DNA of 64,000 nucleotides from Diphasiastrum complanatum. Taxonomy: Eukaryota; Streptophyta; Lycopodiopsida; Lycopodiales; Lycopodiaceae. A model generated the notes under the pieces. That model saw only the letters and a list, made by a program, of their open reading frames with translations. It was not told the origin of the DNA and did no database searches. Numbering within the stretch: the stretch's first letter is position 1; each line of letters opens with the position of its first letter. The DNA lies in assembly GCA_029204225.1 (NCBI GenBank), contig CM055107.1, positions 42,778,007-42,842,006 on the forward strand, read 5' to 3'. The position numbers and the translations under genes are program-made. This document shows positions 21,590-33,500 of this stretch, in pieces.

Positions 21590-24500
21590 CTGATTTTAAG
21601 GTCTTCTACAATATAATTTATACTCGCGCTATGAATCTTGAAAACTTCTGCACATAAATTAACACTTACCACAGGCTGAACCAGCGATTTATTGCTTTTC
21701 AATGCCTGCCGAATTTACCACAGACAACCCACTTACTTAGATACTAAACAAAACACAACTGAGCTACTCCGAACCAATAAAATATATAGATGTAGTACAG
21801 AATTGAGGCAGCAAAACATAATACACACATTATAGGATGAACGAGACAACTGAACTCAATTAGTTATTTTCCCTGGTGGATCAGTGTTCGATAAGGAATT
21901 GGCTGTACAAAAAGGGACTACAGTGGAAGAAGTAGATTTTTTTAGCTTTGAGGTGCTGCGAATACAGACATTCAAAGAAAAAGTGATTTCTCAACTGCGG
22001 CACTGCCAATGCCCAGTGAAAAGAATATCCAGGTGGAATTCTAGAACCTTCTATGCATTAAGCTTCGTTACTTCAAGAAAATGTCACAGAGACCAGAATG
22101 TTAATGGGATGGAACACGTAGCATCGATATCTACCCACACATAATGGGTCCTTCTGCAGCTATCTAGCTATAGGATCAGTAACAGCTACCTCAGAGGTTG
22201 TGTGGAATGCTGCAGAAGGATCCCATATACTTGCAGATTAACTTCCTATGGGATCCTTCTGCAGCTATCTAACTATAGAATCAGTAACAGTCGTCTCAGA
22301 GGTTGTGTAAAATGCTATCAAGACTTCAACTGTAAGTCAATAAAATGTCTAAAATCGTTTTGATGTTAGTGTTCAGGTAAGTTTATTGGAAACCAGAAAA
22401 ACACAATATGCTCGCAACAAAGTTGGAAATCACAAGCACTGATGCTATGTTTGCTATCACGATGAAAACTCACACGATCATATACTAACATCATAAGATC
22501 ATCACAATGTATGGAGAGACATTGAATAGAACTTTATTGAGAGAAACACAAGTACACTATTACCTCGACGTAGTGAACTCCAAAAGAAGGCCCACAATTG
22601 ATTGTTAATTACCTTGAGTAGTGCGTTAAAGGGTACTTATAGTAGTCAGTACGGAAATAGGTCCACCAACCTATCACACTCACTCTTGTTACACATATGT
22701 GGCTAAATAGCCAACTAACATAAGTTAAGGACACTTTTACATTAATGGGCCTGCCATGTCACTCAGGTGTTAGGCCCCCGAGTCCCTCCAAGCGTATCGC
22801 GGAGTATTGTGTACTTTACTCCAATTTGAAGTCAATTTTCATGCCAAACTAGCATAGAAATCCAATCTCCAAATCATACTGAACATTTCCAGCTAAAGTT
22901 TTGATTCATAACCAAGTAAACTATAACCATTCAATAAAAAGACAAGGAAATGCAATTTCACTCACATCTTGTACTTGTGTAGCCCGACGAGCAAGGTCCA
23001 ATGGTGAAAGAGCATCAGTCTTTGTCAGCACAATTTGGTATTTTGTCTGAGCTCTGGAAATTCACAAAAAACTTCTTAGTTTTAATGTACAGAATATCCA
23101 TCTTCTTCTCAAAATTCAACTAGTCCAAAAGTTAAGTCATGATTTATCTTAGAGCACAAAGGAATGAATTGTGGAAGGGCTCATTTTCACCATGTACCAC
23201 CTGGTATACCTCCAATCATAAAAGGCTTAATCACATTAAGAGCTAATTGCTTATGTCCAATCATGCTTGTTAGATAACACTATTCAAACACAAACACATG
23301 GGGAATGGGGAATGAAGACACCATTGACAAACTTGTGTCGACTAAGAGAAAAGTAAAGCCATTATTTTTACAAGTTAAGGCCAATATATTTTATAAGAAT
23401 GAAAACCAATAACTTATCTTGGCAACATATCGAAAAATGACAGCTCAAATAGCACTTTCAACTGAGTGCATTGATGTGATAATAAGCTCCTATTAGCTGG
23501 CCAGAATTTGAAGCAAACTATTGTCTATAAAGGTTTTGTGAAGATCCATTGTAGAGAGAAAACTCATAAGGCAGCCAATTTTTCATTCACTTGATAATCC
23601 AATGTGCATGAACATGCTACTTGTGTATATTGTTAAGTCTTTTCAAAGTCCAGAAATAAAGAGTCTTGCTATTTCACCTCTATGCATCAGGAACACAATC
23701 CTATGACTATACCATAGTTGCAGCATGATTCTGAATCGCGATCCCGATTCGCGATTCGGGATTTTCCCAAAATCGTGTAGAATCGATTTTTTTTTTTTGA
23801 AATTTTTTTGTGCAATATGGGTATCAGATGAAAGCTCTGATCGAGGGGAATATGATTGTGTAGTTTGTCGACCGTTTCAGGTGCAGGATGGTCCCTTTTA
23901 GGTGTATTAACTCCTAGGTTTACAACTTTACGCTAAAGCTGCATCCCATGTAAAAAAAAGAGAACACATTGGGGCATTCCCAATGAACATAGCAGGAATC
24001 TCCCTTTCTTTGCCCGTGATGTACTAGGCCCTGCACATGTACCATGCTCTGCCCGTGATGTACTAGGCACTGCACCTGTACCATGCCCAACCCGTGATGT
24101 ACTACGCCCTGCAGCTGTACCATGCCCTGCCCGTGATGTACTGGGCCCAATACCCATGGTAGGCCCTGCCTGCCTGCTTGTGAGCCCTCCTGCATGCCTG
24201 CCTGTCTCTGCTCCTGCTGCCTGTCCCTGTCTAGAACCCTGTGATGCAGTATCGGGCCCGTACATGGTAGACAACCTCTGCAGATCCTCATCATAAATCC
24301 TGGGGAAATCAGATACGCCCAATGTCCGCCCATCTGGCCCTCTGACCCGCAGCAAGTGAGCCCTAACCCTGGTGAGTGATCCCGTGAAGCCTATGCAATA
24401 GATAACTTATGCCTTTGATTCCATCTAATTCTGACAAATCATTTAGGAGAAATAAATGAATGAACAAAACAGAACCAACGCCCTCCTGCAAATGGTTGAT

Positions 24501-27500
24501 TGCTGTCCTGGCTCAGATTTGCTCCAAATTCGAAGTGAGAAAGGTCTGACTAGTAGCGCCCTCCTCCAAGGATCAGATTGCAGCTGTCCTCATCGGAATT
24601 GGATGAGAGATGAGGGAGAAACCTGTGAAAACACAGATCAGATCCAGCAGCGACTTCCTACACCAAAAATGGATCAAGGAGACAATGAAAATGATGAAGA
24701 TGGAAGATGATTCCAATCAACACACTCTCCAACTCATGGAGCCTCTATTAAATAGAATTCGAATATGTACAATACTTGGCATGCGATTGTCAAGTGTCAA
24801 GATTCTCATGCATGCATTTTGCATGTTGCATGCCTATTTGCATGTTGCATGCATGTCATGATAGGTGGATCTCCCCCATGCACATATGCATGGGGGTCTA
24901 CCAAACTCAAATGGGTATGTGGCATCATCATGCAAGAAGGCCTCCCACGAGTTTGTACGAAAAAAATTTGCCTAATTTATCTTGGGCCTTAAAAATTTGG
25001 TCCCAAGTATGACCACGTACCATGTACTATTTATTTAACTAGGTTTATAAGTTCAACATGTACCATGTGCTGAGGTTAGTGGATCGAGAGGGTCCTACAC
25101 TCGACCTCATTTACGAGTTTATGGACAAGATTGGGGAGACCCTTCAGTGACTGCTTTTTGATGAGCGTAGGTATATCTTTTTTGTAATTTGTTTGGTGCA
25201 TTTTTTTTGTACAAGGTTTTAGCATTGTTGAGTTGTTTTTCCTACAATGCAATGATTGCTTTTTTGGTTTCTGTAGGATGTCAGCTATTCGAGAGAAGTG
25301 GCTTGATAGGTGGAATTTCTTCCACAAGCCCGTACATGCAGTTACTCATTTGCCTCAACCTATGGGCACTACTAGAGCCATATGCACAAATGCCGAGCTT
25401 GTGGACGGCTGGAGGCATACACGCAGAATGTATATCTAGGTTTGGGTTGTCCCCCAAGCACTTGTCTAATTATCAATACTTTGTTTGTGCTTTTTGACGA
25501 CTCGTTCATTTCGAGAATCTGACAATCTCCCGTCTTTGTGCAGGTCATGGCCCCTTGTTGCGCAGGATCGAGACTTGACACTCGCATCCTTGCTCAAGAT
25601 TGTTCTGCTTCGGCTTGTGAGCGGAACTCCTCAATTGAACAAGTTGGTTCATTGTGTTGAAATAAATGCCTATTTTGCCCCTTAAGGCTTGTATACTTGT
25701 AACTTGTTGAGGACCCATGTGGGTTCTAGAGCTAGAATTAGCAAGACACCACCTCTATACATTACATGATAAATGTAGCCCATAGTTTGGAAGGGTTTCC
25801 ACACCCTACTACTCTTTGAATAATCATTCAAGTTGTGTGAGCTTTGAAGTCCTCTCTCACTTGCTTTTGTCTTCTATTCCATAGCTGGTTTTTTCAAGTT
25901 TTCATAGTGTGCTTACTATGCTATTATAATACTCCATAGCTAGGCCTTGGAATTTGTCATGGTATCAGAGCAGGTTATGTTGCATGTGGTGTGGTGAAAG
26001 CTTGGACCTGTTTTGATCAAATTCTTGCCATTCCTGGAGAGCAGCTTACCTTTGAGGAGGGAGCACTTTTTGTAGGGGCATCTGATCTCTGTGCTATCTA
26101 CATGGTTTGAGTACTGTTGGCAAGGGGAGTACAGGGAGCCAAAACGTTTCTAATTTGGGACAAAAAAATTTCAGTCTTTTTGGACAGCCAGGACTGTAGG
26201 AGGGTGCTTTCTACAGTGGGGACTTTAGTGAAAGTTCTGAGTGGATCTTGGACAAGGGCTAGGACAGCCATACAGGGGGATAGTTTCAAATCCAGAAGCT
26301 GAGAGTTATTGAGCAAGTGGCTGCATACCCTAGTTGGGTGAAAACCCCAGTTTGCCTTTTGTGTTTTATTTCTATCGAGTTGTGTCTAGTCTTGCAGAGA
26401 GCATGCTGAGTGAAGCCAGTCGGATTGATGGCACTAACTTTAGCATATGAAAATTCAAGATCAAGAACATTCTTGAAGACAAAGAATGTTGGAAGCTTGT
26501 GACAGGTGAGGAGCCTATTCCAGCATCTGAACTTGAACTCATGGACTATATCAAGAGAGGGGAAAAGGCACACAGGATCATCAACATGTCAGTGAGGGCT
26601 ATCACTCAACAAAATATGAAAGTAGAATTTGATGCCACTTCTTGTCTTGTGTTGGACTTGAGTGATAATATGAAGGTTGTGGCCAAAGGATTGCAGGAAG
26701 ATAACCTATACAGGTTGTATACTTCTATCCCTAGTCAGCATGCTTATACAGCAAAAGGAAGTGATGTGGATAGATTGTGGCATGAGAGGTATGGACATCT
26801 TGGCTACCAAAGCATGCAGGTGTTGAACCAACATCATATGGGGGAGGGGCTTCTAGTTGTTAAGCCAAGCTCTTCAGTTTGCGAGGCTTGCGCTATGGGA
26901 AAACAACAAAGACATAAGTTTCCCAAGGAGAGCACCACCAGGGCAACAGGCATACTTGACTTGGTACATTCAGATTTGTGGGGGCCAACCCAAACCAAAT
27001 CTGCAGGGGGGGGCATATTACTTTATGACCATTATTGATGACTTCTCACGCAAGATTTGGATTTATTTCTTGAAGTTAAAATCCGAAGCATTCAAGTACT
27101 TCCTGCATTTCACAGCTTTGATAGAAGAACATTCAGGAAAGAAGATAAAGATGCTCAGGTCAGACGGTGGTGGAGAGTTCATTAAGACGGAATTTGTGGA
27201 ATTCTGCAAGGCCAATGGGATCAAAAGGCAGCTTACAGCTCCTTATACCCCTCAGCAAAACGGCGTAGCAGAGAGAAAGAACTGAACTATTGTGGAGTGT
27301 GCAAGGTGCATGCTCAAGGCAAAGGGGTTGCCCAACTCTTTTTGGGGCGAGGCAATGCACACAGCAGTGTTTCTGTTGAATAGAAGTCCAACAAAAGCTG
27401 TGTAAGGCAAGACTCCAGAAGAGGCATTTAGCGGCATCAAGCCCAAGGTGGGCGCTTTGCGAGTGTTTGGTTGTATAGCAGCCTATGCCCATATTCCCAA

Positions 27501-30500
27501 GGATAACAGGAAGAAGCTGGATGCAAAATCAGCAAAGTGTATTCTCTTGGGATATAGTGAAGAAAGAAAAGCTTACCAACTTTACGATCTTACTAGCAAG
27601 AAGAGGATCATAAGTTGAGATGTGATCTTTGAAGAAGATCAAATGCCTCCTATAAAGGAACTTGAGATGGAGGATGGTACAAGTGAATTTGTGCCAATAC
27701 TTGATGATCCACATCCATATATTGGGGAGCCTCAGGATGATCATATGAGTGATCAAGAGGAAGAATCCGGGGAGGCTAGGAAGCGGAAGGAAAGGGGCAA
27801 ATCTGTTGAGTCCTATTCACCGTCTTCATCACCAACTGCAAAGAAGAAGTTTCCCAAGTAGTATTGCCAAACTGTGCAGGATGGTTTGATATTGGATGAG
27901 GGAGAGAGCAGCAATCCAGGGGCTAGGAGGTCTCAAAGGCAAGCTCAGCAGCATGAACACCAGGAGACAAACTATGCACTTATGACTACTATTTTGGATT
28001 CACAAGATCCGCATACATTCGTTGAGGCAACAGATGAGAAGGTATGGCAACATGCTATGCAAGAGGAGTACGACTCCATTCTCAAGAATAATACATGGGA
28101 TTTGGTGAAGTTACCAAAAGGGAAGCGTCCTATTGGCTGTAAGTGGGTCTACAGGACCAAATACAAATTGGATGGGAGCATCAAAAAGCATAAGGCAAGG
28201 CTGTTTGCTAAAGGCTATGCATAGAAGGAGGGCTTGGACTATGATGAGACGTTTGCACCGGTAGCTAAGATGACGTCTATCAGTTGGTTTTAGCATTGGC
28301 TGCATTTTTTGGTTGGGAGATCCATCAAATGGACGTGAAGAGTGCTTTTCTCAATGGACAGTTGACTGAAGAAGTCTACATGGAACAGCCACAAGGTTTT
28401 GAGGCTAAGGGCAAGGAAACTATGGTATGCAGGCTTAAGAAGGCCTTATATGGTTTGAAGCAGGCACCCAGGGCCTAGTATAGTCGTATTGACGACTATT
28501 TTGCCAAGGAGCAATTCATAAAGAGTCAGTCGGATTATGGGAACATTGTCTTGATAGTTCTCTAGGTGGAAGACTTGGTCATCACGGGTAACAATGGGCA
28601 GTTTATTGAAAAGGTGAAGGCTCATTTTTATCATGAGTTTGAGATGAAGCATTTGGGTCTAATCCACTATTGTCTTGGCTTGGAGGTTTGGAAAAAGGAA
28701 AATTGTGTCTTTATTTCCCAAGCTAACTATGCATGTGAAGTCTTGAACAGGTTCAACATGTAGGATTGCAAACCCGTTTCCACGCCCATTGATACTAGCA
28801 GTAAGCCATCTAGAGATGATGGCACTCCTTTTATGGACGAGACTCTTTATAGGCAGCTTGTGGGTAGCCTGATTTATCTCACCAGTACGAGACCAGACAT
28901 TTCCTATGTGGTTGGTGTAGCAAGTCAGTTCATGAGTTCTCCAACTGAAGCACATTGGAAGGCAGCCAAGAGGGTTTTGAGGTATGTCAAAGGGACAACC
29001 TGCTATGGGATTGAGTACACAGATGACGGAAAGCCTCAGCTTGGAGGCTTTACCAATTCGGATTGGGCAGGTGATAGGGATGATCGAAAGTCAACCACAG
29101 GTTACACTTTCAACCTTGGTTCAAGGGCCATTTCTTGTTGCAACAAGAAACAGTCCACAGTTACCTTATCATCGACAGAGGCTGAGTACAGGGTAGCGGC
29201 AAAAGCTACCTGCGAGGCAATATGGCTCAGGGGACTTCTTGGGGAGGTGCAGATTCCACACAGGATGGTCCTACTATTCTTCATTGTGACAGCCAGAGTT
29301 GCATCTAGCTTGCCAAAAATCCTGTGTACCATGCTCGTACGAAGCATATTGAGGTGGACCAGCAGTTCTTACGAGAGAAGATACAAAGCGGAGAAATTCA
29401 GCTCGAGTACTGTGATACCAACGATCAAGCAGCATATATCTTTACTAAGGCACTTAGTAGAGAAAAATTTGAAAAGTTTCGTAGCATGCTAGGTGTTGGT
29501 ATGAACAAAATAGCCATTAAGGGGGGGTGTTGAAATAAATGCCTATTTTGCCCCTTAAGGTTTGTGTACTTGTAACTTGTAAAAATCCCGAGGAATGCCT
29601 TAGATCCATGAACACTGCAATAGGCCACACGCACATCGAGGCTACGACTAATGATGAGATCTTTCCAGAGTATCATCGAGAGCTTGCAAATCATGATAGG
29701 AGGCAGCACAGGGCCACTAGATCCATGGCCAGGGCCAATGAAGAGGATGCAGGAGAGGAGGGTGGGGATGAGGTTGAGGAGGAATTGGATGATGATGATG
29801 AGGAGGAGGAGGAAGAGGAGGCCTTGGACGTTGGGATCAAGATGGACATTGGAGAGGATGTGGGATGGGTTGATCTCGATGTCGAGACACATGCCGAACC
29901 TACACACCTGTACGCAAAGGAGGGGGTAGGCACAGGGTATGCCTGATAGATTTTCATGTTGAGCCAGAGCAGCAGCATCACAGGCAGAAGGAGCAGCGGC
30001 CGGCAAGGCCCTGGTAGACCTAGAGGCGGCGGCGGCGGCGGGGGCATGGGCAGAGGCGGAGTTTTAGGGACACAGCCGCACATCCTCGAGGAGGATTCCT
30101 TATCTTCCTACTCGTCAACTAGTGATAGAGATGAGGAATCGCCATCTGATCATGATGCCTCCGATTCATAGAGATTCATCGTTTTATTTTGTGCCGCATT
30201 AGTCTATGAGTCCGTGGGCCCACTCATTGTATCGTTTATGACATCAAAGATATTGATCCGATCCGGAATGTTGCCGGCTCCCGAAACTGTTCCGGAACTC
30301 TTGTTCCATAACGACTCTATAATTACTTGTGACTTGCCATAGTAAATTCATTTTTGACATCATTGCTTTTGTAATGTTTTCGTGACAGTTCTTACTATGC
30401 CTAGCTCATGAGTGTTTGTTAGTCATAGATTGAGGATCAAGGGAATTATTACATTATGTATGGTTAGAAAGATGGGCACGACTACCCCAACACTCTTATC

Positions 30501-33500
30501 AAAATCAACTCAGCAAGGGTATCAATTTCCTAGCACTCCTTGATTGTTATGAAAGGACAATTGTGTGGTAGAAATGTATTGATTCTATTTGAGACTAGAA
30601 CCTCACATATTGTTGTGATTTCATCTCTAGTGAGGAGTTAGGTGTGAGCGCACACAACAATCTATGCACTAGTAACCACTTTAAGCTGGCTAATGGAATG
30701 GATACAGAGGTTTGGAATATATGAGGTGTGGATATTCCATTAACCATACAAAGTTATATTGAAGAGTCAGATTTTGAAATCACATGTTTGTGCGAGGTTC
30801 GAGGTGATATTTGGAATTTGTTGGCACACAATGTAGAATCCGTATATTGCCTTGTGTATAAGTTTTAGTACAATTGTAAGTTTCATTCTATGCTCCATTA
30901 TTGGTAAATAAGATGTGCCTCTTGGACTACTATTTTTCACTATGCAATTGCACAAGATTCACTATGAGTATTTATATGTCTAGTTTCTGCTGCTAGACAT
31001 GTCTACTGATACTAGCAAAAGTCGCATGTGGCTTGTGCAAAATAATGCTCAATTTAGTTTTGATTGGAAATTGGGAGAGGGTTTGCACGTGTTTGATAAT
31101 GATTTGTTGCTTGTTTTGAAATCTAAGAGGAATGTGGAACATAAGATTGAGTTGTTTCCAAGAATAGGAAGAGGACGTCAGAACTATAGTAGAGCATTAT
31201 CTGCCCAAAGAATAGATAAGGCCTAGTTATTCTCTTTTTACATCACCAATTATTCTTGTAAAGAAGGATGGATCTCAGTGTATGTGCGTGGATTATTGGG
31301 GCTTCAACAAGATTATTGCTAAGCATCAAAATACAGTCCAAGAGAGGAAAAGAGACTTGTGTGGCAGATGCATTATCTAGGCTAATATATCAAACGTGGT
31401 TTGTGGTCATTAAACCTACTTGTTGAATCAAATAAAAAGAGCTCTAGGATTCCTAGTGCGAGAAAGTGGAGCAAGAGTTAAGCCATGGTTATGTAGATTC
31501 TCACTTTTAGGGTCCAATCTTACATCTAGCATGACCTCGAACCTGTCGTTTACCAGAGGTCTAGGTGACTGTAAGCTACACCAATGGCCAATAACATGGC
31601 TACACATCTGGCCCAAGGAGGGTCAAGTGTGTCACAACCGGCGGGCTGTCACATGTACTTTGAATCCCTTGCCCAATGGAAATGGTAAATTGTGATTATT
31701 AAATTGTAAATGGCTAAGTCACCGGCCTGTGGAGACAATTGTAAATTGCAATGTAAATATCTGTTATAGTGACTAAATCTGAGATAGCCAAGGGGGTACT
31801 GGGGGATATAGTGTGAGCCTAGTCAGGCATTCCTCATTATGGTATTCCTATGCAGCTATGATTGGGAGGAGACTTGCAGCAGAGCTCTCATGTTTGCTTG
31901 TTGATCTATGTACATTTGCTTGAGATTAATAAAGTGATGGATTTGCTGGGTAATTCTGTGTATTTACTTAGGGTTTGTGAGCTTGTGTGCAACACGGGCC
32001 CTATTAGGCTGTCTTGCAAGTAGTCAGAAATGCGGGTTGAGTATGGTCACCGTGGACCTACCCGTTCGTGCCAAAATTAGCTAGCCAACAACCTGCCAAA
32101 ATTTTGGTCAAATTGACCATTGTGCCATGTCTGCTATGGGGATTATCGTTAATAGACACTGCACCATGCCAAACAGGAAGATCAGCTGCACAGCAAGTAG
32201 CTCTCAGTGATCGTACGGACAAGACAATGAATGCCCCCCGTGGGATGGCCTAGGGTGGCATGGGACACTATGGCTACTGCTTGATAGATTGATCTGTGAT
32301 GTCAATGCTCCTAGCTCCAGGGTGATCATGCACTTGTGGTCTACGATTGGGTAGTGAGTTATAGGTCTAGTACTCTATGGGTTCTAGCTGACTCCAGTAT
32401 GGTCTAGTAAGTGAACTATTGGCAGGCTTCAGATGATTGGGCTTAAATACCACAAATTTGACAGAAAATAAGCAGCAATCATAGATAACGTATAATGGCA
32501 AGAGACCTGCCCCTAATGACTATATGTGATAGATAATAAACAAATAGACTGTAAATTGTGCACCAAAAGGATGTTGTTTGGAAAATTGTGAACAGCCACA
32601 AATATGCTGCACAGATTGCAGCTTCGAATTTCAAAATAGAGCAAAGAATTGTCAGGATCATATAGTTCTATTTAGAAACATACTCGACATGAGCAACAAA
32701 TCTTTGCAACAGCCTACTCCCAAGCCTAACAATTGGAATCTAAATTTGGTTTTACCAAAAATTTCAGCAAGCTGTCAAGTGACAATAGACTATGTGAAGC
32801 TTATCTAAGCCCAAACAAACTGTCAATGTGATCTGATAATTTCAGCAGAAACAATCATCAATGGAGGGAGATCATAGTAGCAGAATATAGGATTTTTAGA
32901 GAGATAGATATTTGTACTTTTACAGCTATTTAGGATTAATCAGAATGAGTTACTATAAGTTGAAGCACCAGACAAGTTGCTACACAGATCCCAAATCTTT
33001 AACAGTGAATGCCACAGTGCACAGAGGCCAAAGGTAGAATCTATTGTTTAGAACCCAAAAAAATCATAGAGAATTTTGGCTGGGAATTTCTAAAGAACAA
33101 ATGTATACCCGAATACAACAGAATAGCATGTCTCTCGACACCCAACTGTAGGGACCTTGATGGTGTAATCAGAGCCTAATATGTTGATTGATGGAAAAAG
33201 CCTGAAAACTAAATTTTGATATCCCCTATTCTTGAAAATATTCCATCTGCAATTTGTAAAGAGGAAGCGCAATGGCCCACTGTAAGAAGCTCAATATGCA
33301 AGCAGATACTATAAAATGTTCTTTTCAAAAAATGGGAGAATATCGCTGGCAACTAACTTGAAACTCAAAAACTCAACTTCTGATGAGCTAAAGAATGATC
33401 TGTAAAGGTATGTAGATCCAACTGAAGACCGAAATCCGACCACAATAAAAATTCACGAACTGAAAAATGTGAGCTTTCCGGTGCCCTGATTCCCATTCCC

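Larger units (their letters stand above)
25655..29580 (+). mobile_element. Ty1/copia element 'Copia-C', inserted in hAT-1
   Basis: 5' LTR 25655-25959 (TGTTGAAATAAATGCC ... TTTGTCA), primer site 25960-25971, leader, shortened gag-pol (about 26400-29513), polypurine tract (GGGGGGG, 29521-29527) and only the first about 53 bp of the 3' LTR (29528-29580). The surviving LTR ends differ at 2 of about 53 positions. The element lies in intron 8 of the GTPase gene, antisense to it. Stops and an internal deletion make it defective. Confidence 0.92.

Noticed and set aside
24014-24161. CRISPR-like array
   Set aside because: Contiguous tandem repeats without unique spacers, in a plant genome.
24776-25012. 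Small plus-strand frames around TGCATGTTGCATGC repeats
   Set aside because: Short, Cys/Met/His-rich from simple TGCATG words; no conserved features.
29691-30083. Pro/Ser-rich minus-strand frame
   Set aside because: Antisense of the acidic and Gly-rich plus-strand coding-like sequence; low complexity only.
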